Part shown: piece after piece, positions 25,574-34,821 of the stretch
Numbering within the stretch: the first letter of the stretch is position 1
How the letters are laid out: every line of letters begins with the position of its first letter
Assembly: GCA_002419215.1 (NCBI GenBank)
Contig: DIFQ01000064.1
Location: 1 to 58,639 of the forward strand
DNA length: 58,639 nucleotides
DNA from: Syntrophaceae bacterium UBA5744
Lineage (GTDB): Bacteria; Desulfobacterota; Syntrophia; Syntrophales; UBA2192
Direction of reading: 5' to 3'
Notes under the pieces: generated by a model
Databases searched by the model: none
The model's input: the letters and a program-made list of their open reading frames with translations, nothing else
What the model was told of the DNA's origin: nothing
Translations under genes and position numbers: made by a program

Positions 25574-28500
25574 GCGCCTGCTCCCTTTTGCTCGGATGAT
25601 TTTTCCCGGTGACCCGGATCTTTCAGATCGGGGATCACAACGCGGAAGGCCGTCCCCGTGCCGATTTCACTCTCCACGGTGATGAACCCTCCAACGGACT
25701 CGAGAAGATTTTTCGAGATGTAGAGGCCCAGGCCTGTGCCCAGCCCTTCCTCCTTCGTCGTGAAGAAGGGGTCGAAGATGCGCGAGGCCGTCTTTGCGTC
25801 CATCCCGCAGCCGTTGTCTTCAACCTCCAGGACCAGGCCTTCCATCCCGGAGATCCCCCGCCACGCCTTGAGCTGGATATGAGAGTCCGGCTTGTCCGCC
25901 GCCTGGGCGGCATTGATCAGCAGGTTGATGAGGGTCTGTTCGATGGCGTCGGGGTCGGAGACCATTTCGGGCATGTCCTGCTGCACCTGCACGTCGAAGG
26001 TTTTCACCGTCTTGCGGATCTGCGTGTGGCAGATGGCGACAGCCCTTTCCACAACACCGGTGGGCTGGATCGGCCTTGCCCCTTTCTCTTCTTTCTTTCG
26101 CGAGAATTCCTTCAGCTTGGCCACGGTGGTGTTGATCCGCGTGGAGCCGTGCTCGATGTTCTCCAGCAGTTTCATCACGTCCGCGCGGAATTCCGCGTAC
26201 GGCATGCCCTGAACCTCGTAATGGGGCGTCCTTGCGGCGTGCTCGTCGAGGACCGGCAGGATCTCCTGAATGTAATCGCGGAGGATCGGCATGTTGAAGC
26301 TGATGAAGTTGTTCGGGTTGTTGATCTCGTGGACGATCCCGGAGATGAGCAGCCCCAGGGAGGCGAGTTTTTCGCTCTGGATCAATTCCCGCTCCATCAA
26401 GCGCTGCTTCGTGCGGTCGGTGATCCGGATGATGGCCATGCTGCCAATGCCGCCGCCGGCATGGACCGGGTAGACGAACACTTCCTCGTAACGGGCGGAA
26501 TCCCCTTTCGTTGTCAGATCGTAACGGGCCGGTTCCTGCTCGGCGATGACGGCCTGGACGAGGTGGGTCGTCTCCTCGCCGTAGCGGCCCTGGAAGAATT
26601 CGAGGCAGGGCGACCCGATCAGGTCCCGGTACAGCAACGCGCCGAAGAACCGCAGGGCCGCCCGGTTGAGCATGATCAGCGTCATGTCTTCCCGGACCAT
26701 GATAAGAGGATCGGAGATGCCGTCGAACACGGACCGGAGCATGTTGCGGCTCTCCCGGATCTGCTGCTCCGATTGGATGCGCTCCGTGATGTCCCGGCAA
26801 ACGCCCTGGTGCTCGACGAGGGTTCCCGTCGAGTCGTAGACGGCCCGGTTGGTCCAGTGCAGCCAGCGGACAGCGCCGTCGGGCATCCCGATGCGGAACT
26901 CCATGTGAAACACGGGACGAGCCGGGGACAGTGCTCCGTATGAGGTCCAGAGTCTCCGCCGGTCTTCGTGCGGGATCGTCGGCAGGTAGCGCGACCCGAC
27001 AACCTCTTCCCGGACCTTGCCGAAATAGCGGCAGAAGGCCTCGTTGACGAAGGAGATCGTCCCGTCCGGACGGAAGCGGCAGATGATTTCCGTCTGGTCC
27101 TCTACGATGGCCCGGTAAATCTGCTCGCTCTTGACGAGGGCCTCTTCCGTCTTGCGGTGCTCCTCGAGCTCGATTTTCAACAGCATGTTGGCGACATCGA
27201 GTTCCCGCATCTGTTCGGCAACCTGTTTTTCGAGGTCCTCCTTGGCAAAGAGAAGAATCCGTGCGGCTTTTTTCTGGGCCGTGATGTCCAGGGCCGTGAA
27301 GACGAGTCCCGCTGCATGGTTGGCCGGGTCGATGGGGGCGGAGCTCAGGAGCACGTCGATCAGGGCGCCGTCCTTCCGCCTCCAGCGCGTCTCGACAGCC
27401 CCCCTGCCCCTGGCGGCGATCTCGGCATACTTTTCCCGGCCGGCCCGCTCGAACTCCCCGTCATCGGGGTAGAGAATGCGGGCGCTTTTCCCATTGATCT
27501 CTTCGACCGCATATCCGGTCATCGCGGTCATGCCGTCATTGACCCACGCAAAAACGCGGCCGTGGACCATCCCCACGCCGATAGGGGCCGCCTTTAGGAT
27601 GCTTCCCAGGAGGGCCTCGTTCTTCCGCAGGGCCTCCTGGGCCTGCTTGAGATCCGTGATGTCCGTCACGACACCCGTGGAGCCCACGACCTGTCCATCC
27701 CGGGTCAGCGGCCGTGCCATGAGCAACCCCTGGAATCGGCTCCCGTCCTTTCGTAAAAACGTGTACTCGACGTAGGAAACCACGCCGCCCTGCCGGACGC
27801 TCTGAGACCGCACCCGGGCGATCTCGTGCTCTTCGGGTGCAATGACCTGCAGGAAATGCATCCCCCGCCTGACATCATCCTCCCCGTAGCCATACATCTT
27901 CAGGGCCGTGCTGTTGGCATACGTGAACATCCCGTCGAAACCCGCCTCGTAGATGCCCACGGGCAGATGATCGGCCAGCTCGCGGTAGCGCGCCTCGCTC
28001 GCACGCAGGGCCTCCTCGGACTCTTTGCGCTCCGTGATGTCCCGGATGATCCCCCCGATGCCCGTGCGATCGTCGGCAAAGCGGACGGGAAACTTCATGA
28101 CCTCAAAAATCCGCCCCTTTTCCTCCTCATGGAAGAAGAGGGCCGTTCCCGCCTCGAGGACTTTCCGGTCGGAGCGCATGCTCCGCTCTGCCACCGCAGG
28201 CGGCAGCAGCTCCGCGTCCGTTTTGCCGATGAGTTCCTTCTCGGCGCGCCCGGTGTACTTCCGCACGGCGCGGTTCAGGAGGATGTTGCGGCCCTTTTCA
28301 TCCTTCAGGAAGATGTAGTCCCGGGACGAGTCGACGAACGTACGGAGCATCTCTTCGCTGCGGCGAATATGTTCGGCCGCCGTTCGCTGTTCCGTCACGT
28401 CGCGCACGATACCGCCGACACCGATCCGGCCGCCCTCGAGCACGACAGGGAATTTGGTCACCTCCATGAACCGATCCATGAAGACGATGTCGTGGATCAC

Positions 28501-30786
28501 CGATTCGCCGACGCCGGCAAGGGCACCCTGGTCTCCCTCCCTGAAAGCCCTCGCCTGATCTTCGGGGAACAGCTCAAAATCCGTTTTCCCTACGACATCC
28601 TCCTCCCTGGCCCCGCCAAAGGCGAGGCAGGCCGCGTTCGCGACGAGATACCGCAAGTTCTCGTCCTTGAGGAAGATGACGTCCCGGGAGGAGTCGACGA
28701 ACTGTCTTAACCGCTTCTCACTCTGCAGTCGGGCCTCTTCCGCCAACCGCTGTTCCGTCACGTCGCGGATGATCCCGCCGATGCCGGTCCGGCCGTTTTC
28801 GAGATTCACCCGAAACTTCGTCGTCTCCAGGACCCGGTCCCTGTGACGCTGCTCATAAAGCAGCGGGACTGCACCCTTTTTCAGCACAGCCAGGTCCTTC
28901 TGACCGATCTCATCCGCATGCCCGGGACTGAAGATATCGGCATCCGTTTTGCCGACGATCTCTTCCCGCGTAAGACCGAGGAACGACAGGCCGGCCTCGT
29001 TCATGAACAGGTATCGGCGCCGCTCGTCCTTCAGAAAAATCTTGTCCTGGGAAGAGTTGAGAAACGTGTTCAACAGCTCCTCGGACTGTCGCCGGGCCTC
29101 CTCGGCCCTTTTCTTTTCCGTGATGTCCCTGGAATACTCGATCACGCCCCTGAGGCGGCCCGTGCCGTGATCGAACAAGGGGTAGCTGAAGACCTCGACC
29201 CACCCCTTGCATTCTCCGTCGGGGCCCACGATGGGATGGACCCCGGAGGAGGCTTTGCCCGTCTCGAGGGTTTTCAGGCTCTGACAGTTTTTGCAGGGAC
29301 GTTTCCGGCTGTAAAAGGCCTCGTGGCATTTCCTGCCGGCGAGGGGCATGGCATGGGGAAATCGTTTCTCCACCGTCGAGTTGACGCGCAGGATCGTCAT
29401 GTCCGGCGCCGCGACCATGATCCCGTCCTGGATGGCGTCGAAGACCCCGGCGAGGAACCGTTCCTGGTCGCGGATGGTGGCGTGGGTCTCCTGGAGGGTC
29501 CGCTCCTTGTCCTCCCGCTCGACGGCGGCGCCGAGGATCTCGGATGCCGCTCCCAGGGGGGCGATCTCGTCTTCGCTCCACTGGATGTCTCCCGTGTAAT
29601 CGGCAAACCCGATGAAGCCCCACCAGCGCTCGCCCAGCAGGACAGGCACGACGGCAATGGACAGCTTCTTGTCGAGGGCAAGGTCTTCCACTTCCCCGTC
29701 GGGGAACTGCCCGATCGTACCGAAAATCGGCCGGCCCTCGCTCTTGTTGTAGACCCACCGGGAAAAGCGGACAGCCAGGCCCGTATTTCGCAGGAATTTT
29801 TTCCGCTTCCCCGGGCCTTTCACCTGGGGGGAAATCCACTCGTAGCTTCGAAGGACGGCGATATCGCGCCCCTGTCCGATGCGGTTCTCGCAGAGGAACA
29901 CATGGGAGGCGTTCATGGCGGCGCCCAAGCGCTCGAGGACTCTATCGATCCGGTCTCTCCAGGAGGAGCCCTTCAGAAATCCCTCGGCGGCAAATGTCAC
30001 GGCCTCCAGAATCGCGGCCCGTTTTTCCAGGATCTCCTGTGTGTACTTCCGGAATGTGATATCCCGGCCCACGGACTGGTATTCCAGGATGTTTCCGCTG
30101 TCGTCGAAAAGGGCCCGGTAAGTCCACTGGTTCCAGAGGATGTCACCGAAGACGCCCACGACGCGATATTCGAAGGTATCGACGGGACGCTCCGGCCGGA
30201 GATCCTTCAGGCGGGAATAAACTTCTTCGCGATCAGCCTCGGAAATGGACAGGAGAATGTTTCGGTCGCGCAGGTCCTCCCTGTCGCAGCCGAAATAGCG
30301 GCAATAGGCTTCGTTGACAAAGGTCAGTGCGCCGTTGGGGCGAAAACGGCAGATCAGCTCAGTCTGGTCCGGCTCGCCCGCAACGCCCGGGTGATCCATG
30401 TCGGGGCCGTTGGGCGACTGCGAGTTGATCTCGTACAGCGCCCCCTCGGAGAACACGGGCTTGCCTGCATCGTCCCGGATATCCTTGACCACTTTGTAGA
30501 GCCTTCGGATTCGGCCGTCACGGTCAAGGACCGTGTAATCTCTTTCCGACGCGGACTTGACGTCAGCGCCGTCGGGGCGCGTGGACCGGGCCCGTTTCGC
30601 ATCCTTTAGGACCGGTGCCGGATCGGGCCGCTCTTCCGATATTGTTTTTTTTCCGACGCGCCGCCCTGCGGCAGGGGCGCTGCGGGGCCTCTTTTCCGCA
30701 CCGACTGTGCGCAGCCGTCTTTCGGCCTCGATCAGTCTGTCAATCAGGGTCTTCTTCGACAACTTCTCGTAGCTTGGCGCGCGCAT
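25570..30786 (-). CDS. Giant multi-PAS/GAF sensor histidine kinase
   Basis: 1,738 residues, no obvious membrane segment, so probably cytoplasmic. In order: a charged N-terminus, a PAS domain with RFRPNGALTFVNEAYCRYFG (about 140-260), a GAF domain, then about eight more PAS domains. Three consecutive PAS domains share (S)SxDxIFLKDE and look like internal duplications; the first and the ninth are also similar. One PAS carries a cysteine cluster (CHEAF..RPCKNC). The kinase core is intact: H1486 in GIVHEINNP, N box LLINAAQAA, VEDNGCGMD, GLGTGLGL. Co-translated with the NtrC-type regulator. Confidence 0.94.
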   Translation of the reverse strand: MRAPSYEKLSKKTLIDRLIEAERRLRTVGAEKRPRSAPAAGRRVGKKTISEERPDPAPVLKDAKRARSTRPDGADVKSASERDYTVLDRDGRIRRLYKVVKDIRDDAGKPVFSEGALYEINSQSPNGPDMDHPGVAGEPDQTELICRFRPNGALTFVNEAYCRYFGCDREDLRDRNILLSISEADREEVYSRLKDLRPERPVDTFEYRVVGVFGDILWNQWTYRALFDDSGNILEYQSVGRDITFRKYTQEILEKRAAILEAVTFAAEGFLKGSSWRDRIDRVLERLGAAMNASHVFLCENRIGQGRDIAVLRSYEWISPQVKGPGKRKKFLRNTGLAVRFSRWVYNKSEGRPIFGTIGQFPDGEVEDLALDKKLSIAVVPVLLGERWWGFIGFADYTGDIQWSEDEIAPLGAASEILGAAVEREDKERTLQETHATIRDQERFLAGVFDAIQDGIMVAAPDMTILRVNSTVEKRFPHAMPLAGRKCHEAFYSRKRPCKNCQSLKTLETGKASSGVHPIVGPDGECKGWVEVFSYPLFDHGTGRLRGVIEYSRDITEKKRAEEARRQSEELLNTFLNSSQDKIFLKDERRRYLFMNEAGLSFLGLTREEIVGKTDADIFSPGHADEIGQKDLAVLKKGAVPLLYEQRHRDRVLETTKFRVNLENGRTGIGGIIRDVTEQRLAEEARLQSEKRLRQFVDSSRDVIFLKDENLRYLVANAACLAFGGAREEDVVGKTDFELFPEDQARAFREGDQGALAGVGESVIHDIVFMDRFMEVTKFPVVLEGGRIGVGGIVRDVTEQRTAAEHIRRSEEMLRTFVDSSRDYIFLKDEKGRNILLNRAVRKYTGRAEKELIGKTDAELLPPAVAERSMRSDRKVLEAGTALFFHEEEKGRIFEVMKFPVRFADDRTGIGGIIRDITERKESEEALRASEARYRELADHLPVGIYEAGFDGMFTYANSTALKMYGYGEDDVRRGMHFLQVIAPEEHEIARVRSQSVRQGGVVSYVEYTFLRKDGSRFQGLLMARPLTRDGQVVGSTGVVTDITDLKQAQEALRKNEALLGSILKAAPIGVGMVHGRVFAWVNDGMTAMTGYAVEEINGKSARILYPDDGEFERAGREKYAEIAARGRGAVETRWRRKDGALIDVLLSSAPIDPANHAAGLVFTALDITAQKKAARILLFAKEDLEKQVAEQMRELDVANMLLKIELEEHRKTEEALVKSEQIYRAIVEDQTEIICRFRPDGTISFVNEAFCRYFGKVREEVVGSRYLPTIPHEDRRRLWTSYGALSPARPVFHMEFRIGMPDGAVRWLHWTNRAVYDSTGTLVEHQGVCRDITERIQSEQQIRESRNMLRSVFDGISDPLIMVREDMTLIMLNRAALRFFGALLYRDLIGSPCLEFFQGRYGEETTHLVQAVIAEQEPARYDLTTKGDSARYEEVFVYPVHAGGGIGSMAIIRITDRTKQRLMERELIQSEKLASLGLLISGIVHEINNPNNFISFNMPILRDYIQEILPVLDEHAARTPHYEVQGMPYAEFRADVMKLLENIEHGSTRINTTVAKLKEFSRKKEEKGARPIQPTGVVERAVAICHTQIRKTVKTFDVQVQQDMPEMVSDPDAIEQTLINLLINAAQAADKPDSHIQLKAWRGISGMEGLVLEVEDNGCGMDAKTASRIFDPFFTTKEEGLGTGLGLYISKNLLESVGGFITVESEIGTGTAFRVVIPDLKDPGHREKSSEQKGAGA

Positions 30787-31134
30787 CGTTTCTGTCCACC
30801 CCGTAGAAGTATTCGGCAGTAGGATGGTAGTAATGCAAAAGTCAAACCGGATGGCGCCTTATGGGAAGAATTCTTAAGGGAATCGGGCGCGGCAATCGTC
30901 CTGCCTGCCCGACGAGAGTGAGGTGCGAATCCTTTTCGAGGAAGGGGTTCGGGGCAAAGCGAGCGTGGAACGCCACGGGGGGTCTGCCCGATCATTGCCG
31001 GATTGAGGATTGGCGATGACGGCTCCGGGAAAGCGTCCGGATGCCCTTATAGCCCGGGCGATGACGGGCCCCGTCCAATATTTTGTCTGCGCACTGCGAT
31101 CCCGGAAATGCGCGGCATGCGCATGCAATCCTTT
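30787..31134. other. Intergenic, nothing recognised
   Basis: About 350 bases between the giant kinase start and the next gene. No conserved frame and no clear sigma-54 site; the kinase promoter is not identifiable by eye. Confidence 0.45.
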
Positions 31135-31440
31135 TCAGCAGGAATGGTTGAGGTCGTACAGGTCGTATCCCCGAACAAAGACCCACTCGATTTCCATCTG
31201 GTCCCCCAGGTAGAGATCGATTCGCTTCTGACGGGGCAGCACTTTCCGGATCTCGTCGATACAGGCTAGAGATCGCTCCGGAACGGCCACCTTGATTTCG
31301 GAGGGTGAGTCATCCAGCACGACGATCCGGTTGGCCGAGCAATACTTTTCGCCCAAGATGCCTTGAAGAAGGGGGCGTATGGCAAAACCCCTGAGCGGGA
31401 TCTCTTTCATATTGTCTGTCCTTCCCATGCTCTCCGTCAT
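31135..31440 (-). CDS. Small protein resembling a type II secretion/pilus ATPase N-domain
   Basis: 101 residues, soluble. The pattern (an alpha-beta stretch NRIVVLDDSPSEIKVAVPE followed by an IDLYLGDQMEIEWVFVRGYD segment) reminds me of the MshEN/GspE N-terminal domain, which in some proteins binds c-di-GMP, but the match is only by feel. ATG 31440 has GGAGG five bases upstream. A sigma-54 site precedes it, which supports a real, regulated gene. Confidence 0.55.
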   Translation of the reverse strand: MTESMGRTDNMKEIPLRGFAIRPLLQGILGEKYCSANRIVVLDDSPSEIKVAVPERSLACIDEIRKVLPRQKRIDLYLGDQMEIEWVFVRGYDLYDLNHSC

Positions 31441-31502
31441 TGCGTACCTCCATTCCGGGTCGTTGCTGACGCGCTTGAATCATCCGTCCTGCCCATGATT
31501 CA

Positions 31503-31518
31503 GGCATGAGGCATGCCA
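31503..31518 (-). promoter_or_regulatory. Candidate sigma-54 promoter of the 101-residue protein
   Basis: On the minus strand TGGCATGCCTCATGCC, GG and GC ten bases apart. Directly upstream is an inverted repeat GGATGCCG-N8-CGGCATCC (31520-31543), a possible regulator site. Confidence 0.68.
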
Positions 31519-31543
31519 GGGATGCCGACGCCAGGCGGCATCC

Positions 31544-31865
31544 TTATTTCTCTTTTTATATCATCCATTTAACTGGAATGATACCGGGAGGCGACTTGAC
31601 TGGTCCTGATGCGGCAACCGTTCCAAAATGGCATACCGCCAGACATCTATCGGGGAAAAAAGGGATTATCGCTGCCGACCCAATCTGGAATGCTCTTTTT
31701 CATGTCTGCGCAAACAGTGGGGGCGTCCGCCGACGGAAATACATCTGCCGCATAGGGGTTCTCTGAACGCAGTTGACACGTCCGGGAGAAAACGTGGAAT
31801 AAGGGATCTTCATCGGTGGAGCGGCAACGTTGTGTGTCCGTGCCGGCATGGATGAAGGGAAAAAA
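31544..31865. other. Intergenic, no gene recognised
   Basis: Lower-GC stretch between the sigma-54 site and tRNA-Ala. Short open frames are present on both strands but none has a good start signal or a known motif. Confidence 0.45.
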
Positions 31866-31941
<76 letters not shown>

Positions 31942-32085
31942 ACTTTTTACCCAACTATCCGAAAGGAGCTACGTTTATACACCAGCTGAAAATCCCCTGT
32001 CAAGGACTTGTTCTGAAACGTTAGGGGCACAGAACTTGCAAAACTGCTTCTCGGTTTTGTGATTTTCCTGAAGGGGGCTTTCTGT

Positions 32086-33159
32086 ATGGCTAGAATCGAC
32101 GACCTGTTCGCCCTGCAGCACGACCGGGGCGCCTCCGACCTCCACCTCTTCGCCGGCTCGCCGCCGGCCCTGCGCGTCCGCGGCGACATGGAAAAGATCG
32201 CCGACGAATCCCTCGACGACGAGGAGCTGCGGGAGATGCTCTTCGAGATTCTCACCCCCGGCCAGCGCAAGGAAATCGAGGAGACGGGGGACCTGGACTT
32301 CGGCTACGAGGTCAGGGGCATCGCCCGCTACCGATGCAATTACTTCAAACAGAAAAACGGCATCGGCGCGGTCTTCCGCGAAATCCCCTCGACGGTTCTC
32401 ACCGTCGACCAGCTGGGGCTGCCCCCGGTGCTGAAGCAGTTGGCCATGCTTCCGCGCGGCCTCGTGCTCCTCACGGGCCCAACGGGCAGCGGCAAGTCGA
32501 CGACGCTTGCGGCCATCATCGAGCACGCCAACGCGAACCGCAAATGCCACATCGTCACGATCGAGGACCCCATCGAGTTCGTGCACCAGCCCAAGCAGTG
32601 CATCGTCAACCACCGCGAGGTGGAGACCCACACGCAGTCCTTCGCCAAGGCGCTGAGAGCCGCGCTGCGCGAGGACCCCGACATCATCCTCGTCGGCGAA
32701 ATGCGCGACCTGGAGACGACGATGCTGGCCATCGAGGCGGCCAACACGGGCCACCTGGTCCTCTCCACCATGCACACCATGGGGGCCACGCGCACAATCG
32801 ACCGTATCGTCGACATGTTTCCGGCGGATCAGCAGTCGCAGATCCGGACATCGCTTTCTGAATCGCTCAAGGGGGTCATGTCCCAGGCCCTTTTCAAGCG
32901 CATGGACAAGCCGGGCCGGATCGCGGCCCTGGAGATCCTCCTGGTGACGCCCGCGGCGTCAAACCTCATTCGCGAGCAGAAGACCTATCAGCTGATGACG
33001 GTGATCCAGACGGGAAGACGGATGGGAATGATCTCGCTCGACGACGCGATCGCCGATCTGCTGCAGCGGCGCCTGATCAGCCCCGAGGAGGCCTTCGAGA
33101 AGGCCGCGGAAAAGGAACGCTTCGCAAAGCTCCTCAAGTCTCCCCCTCCGGATTTCTAA
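32086..33159 (+). CDS. pilT: Twitching motility ATPase PilT
   Basis: 357 residues. Hexameric ATPase that retracts type IV pili at the inner membrane. Walker A GPTGSGKST (131-139), Asp box (HIVTIEDPIEF), Walker B (DIILVGEMRD), His box (HLVLSTMHT) and the PilT-specific motif NLIREQKTYQL are all present. ATG 32086 has AAGGGGG upstream. It overlaps the convergent TPR gene by 26 bases. No other pil gene is close, but PilY1 at 17 kb belongs to the same machine. Confidence 0.94.
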   Translation: MARIDDLFALQHDRGASDLHLFAGSPPALRVRGDMEKIADESLDDEELREMLFEILTPGQRKEIEETGDLDFGYEVRGIARYRCNYFKQKNGIGAVFREIPSTVLTVDQLGLPPVLKQLAMLPRGLVLLTGPTGSGKSTTLAAIIEHANANRKCHIVTIEDPIEFVHQPKQCIVNHREVETHTQSFAKALRAALREDPDIILVGEMRDLETTMLAIEAANTGHLVLSTMHTMGATRTIDRIVDMFPADQQSQIRTSLSESLKGVMSQALFKRMDKPGRIAALEILLVTPAASNLIREQKTYQLMTVIQTGRRMGMISLDDAIADLLQRRLISPEEAFEKAAEKERFAKLLKSPPPDF

Positions 33160-34093
33160 GGGTCTCGAGGATTTTTTCCGCCTCGCCGGTGCGCCCGCAG
33201 GAGTTGAGGGCATTGGCAAGGGCAAGTTTATAAAACGCATTTGAAGGATCAGCCGCGCCTGCCCGATGGAAGGCATCGACCGCCTCGGGGGCGCGGTTTT
33301 CTTTCATGAGAAGGTTGCCGAGCCGGTGGTAGTACGTCCCCTCGAAAGCGGGGTTGACGCGCACGGCATCGCCATAGGACCGGAAGGCCTCGTCCATCCT
33401 CCCCAGCATTACGAGGGCATCGCCCAGGTCACAGCGAAAGATCGGCTCCTCGCTGAAGGCCTCCACGGCCCGGCGGAAAGCGCTTTCGGCCCGCTCGAAG
33501 GCGCCTGCCAGCATGCAGGCATGACCCATCTTGTTCAGGAAGGCCCCCGCCTTGCCCGGGAAGTCGTTCTCGATGGCTTTCCGGTAGGACGCCTCCGCTT
33601 CTTCGAAGCGGCCTGCGGCGATGAGGGCATTACCCAGGGCTGCATGGTACTGGGAGGAATCGGGCTCTTCGTCCAGGAGCCCCTGGAAGATCTTGCGCGC
33701 CTTTTCGGGCCTGCCTGCCCGAAGGTAGGCATCGCCCAGGGTGTAGAGCAGGGCAAGGTCTTTCGACTGGACGGCCACGGCCCGCTCGCAGATATCCACG
33801 AGCCGGTCGTGCTGCTTCGTCTCGCGGAAGAGACGCACCAGCTCGTCGTAGGCAAACCCCGTGAAGACCTTCCTCGCCAGCTCCTTCTTGAAAAGTTTCT
33901 CGAACTGGGCCACGGCCTCCTCGACCTCGCCGTTGTCCTTCAGAGCCCAGGCCATGCACAGCACGAAGGAGTCCATGTCGGGCTTCATCCGGATGAGCTG
34001 CCGGTAGACGGCGATCGCCTCGGGGTATCGTTTCTCCTTCATGTAGAGCTGCGCCATGCGCTCGTACTGCTCGGTGTCTTTCTCTTCGGTCAT
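33134..34093 (-). CDS. Tetratricopeptide repeat protein
   Basis: 319 residues made of about eight TPR units (for example YMKEKRYPEAIAVYRQLIRM and LGDAYLRAGRPEKARKIFQG). No signal peptide, so a cytoplasmic scaffold. Its tail-to-tail overlap with pilT suggests, but does not prove, a link with pili. ATG 34093 follows GAGAGGAG; the longer frame is not needed. Confidence 0.85.
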   Translation of the reverse strand: MTEEKDTEQYERMAQLYMKEKRYPEAIAVYRQLIRMKPDMDSFVLCMAWALKDNGEVEEAVAQFEKLFKKELARKVFTGFAYDELVRLFRETKQHDRLVDICERAVAVQSKDLALLYTLGDAYLRAGRPEKARKIFQGLLDEEPDSSQYHAALGNALIAAGRFEEAEASYRKAIENDFPGKAGAFLNKMGHACMLAGAFERAESAFRRAVEAFSEEPIFRCDLGDALVMLGRMDEAFRSYGDAVRVNPAFEGTYYHRLGNLLMKENRAPEAVDAFHRAGAADPSNAFYKLALANALNSCGRTGEAEKILETLRNPEGET

Positions 34094-34168
34094 CTCCTCT
34101 CTCTCCCTTCGATGCACATCATGCTGCCGTGGTCGCATGCTCCAAATCCAGCCATTCTATGCGAGCGT

Positions 34169-34192
34169 GAAGTTCAGAAGTTAAGAAGTGTA
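34169..34192. repeat. 8-base array (GAAG core)
   Basis: GAAGTTCA, GAAGTTAA, GAAGTGTA, in the gap between the TPR gene and arsR. Confidence 0.82.
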
Positions 34193-34236
34193 TAAGATTG
34201 GATTTGGTTCCAATAACCTGCGAAGTCTCTGATTTT

Positions 34237-34276
34237 CCGAAGTTCCTAGCTTCCGAGCTTCCTAACTTCCGTCCTT
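34237..34276. repeat. 8-base array (CTTCC core)
   Basis: CCGAAGTT, CCTAGCTT, CCGAGCTT, CCTAACTT, CCGTCCTT. Opposite orientation to the array at 34169, so the two together could fold into a weak hairpin. Confidence 0.85.
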
Positions 34277-34354
34277 TTCCGGGCAACCTATATACCCAAT
34301 TCTGCCGCGATGCAATCCAGAAAGTAAACCCCCGGGGCATGGTCAATTTTCCAG

Positions 34355-34392
34355 TTGACAGCGACGCCCCAAATAACTATATAGCTATATAG
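34355..34392 (+). promoter_or_regulatory. arsR promoter overlapped by a palindromic operator
   Basis: TTGACA (34355-34360), 17-base spacer, TATATA (34378-34383). The perfect 16-base palindrome CTATATAGCTATATAG (34377-34392) covers the -10 box, as expected for an autorepressing ArsR/SmtB operator. ATG of arsR is 20 bases further. Confidence 0.82.
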
Positions 34393-34411
34393 CAATATAT
34401 TGGAGTGAGTT

Positions 34412-34762
34412 ATGAAGGATTTCATACGGGTAATGAAGGCGCTGTCGGACCCGAACCGGGTCAAGATCGTCAAGATGCTCCAGCAGAAGGAGATGTGCGT
34501 CTGCGAGATCCAGTTCGCCCTCGGACTCGCCCAGCCGACCGTGTCGAAGCACCTGAAAGTGCTCGAGGACGCCGGGCTCGTCCAGTCAAAGAAAGCCGGG
34601 CTCTGGGTCAACTACTCTCTGAGCGGCGGTGGCGGCAGTCCTTATGCGGCAACGCTGCTGGGGAACCTCAAGCACTGGCTCGGCGATGACGCGGAAATAA
34701 AGGGCCTATCGGAAGCCCTTCCCACGATCCAGCGAGAGATCATCGTCCGTAAAAACCCCTGA
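34412..34762 (+). CDS. arsR: ArsR/SmtB-family metalloid-sensing repressor
   Basis: 116 residues. Winged helix (LSDPNRVKIVKMLQQ, LAQPTVSKHLKVLEDAGLV) with the metal-binding box MCVCEI (C29, C31), the arsenite-sensing position of ArsR. It should release its own promoter when As(III) binds and so control the permease and the downstream genes on the same strand. Confidence 0.93.
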   Translation: MKDFIRVMKALSDPNRVKIVKMLQQKEMCVCEIQFALGLAQPTVSKHLKVLEDAGLVQSKKAGLWVNYSLSGGGGSPYAATLLGNLKHWLGDDAEIKGLSEALPTIQREIIVRKNP

Positions 34763-34821
34763 CCCATCATATTTCTCATTTGGGATATACCGATCACCAA
34801 CACGATACAGGGAATGCCGTT

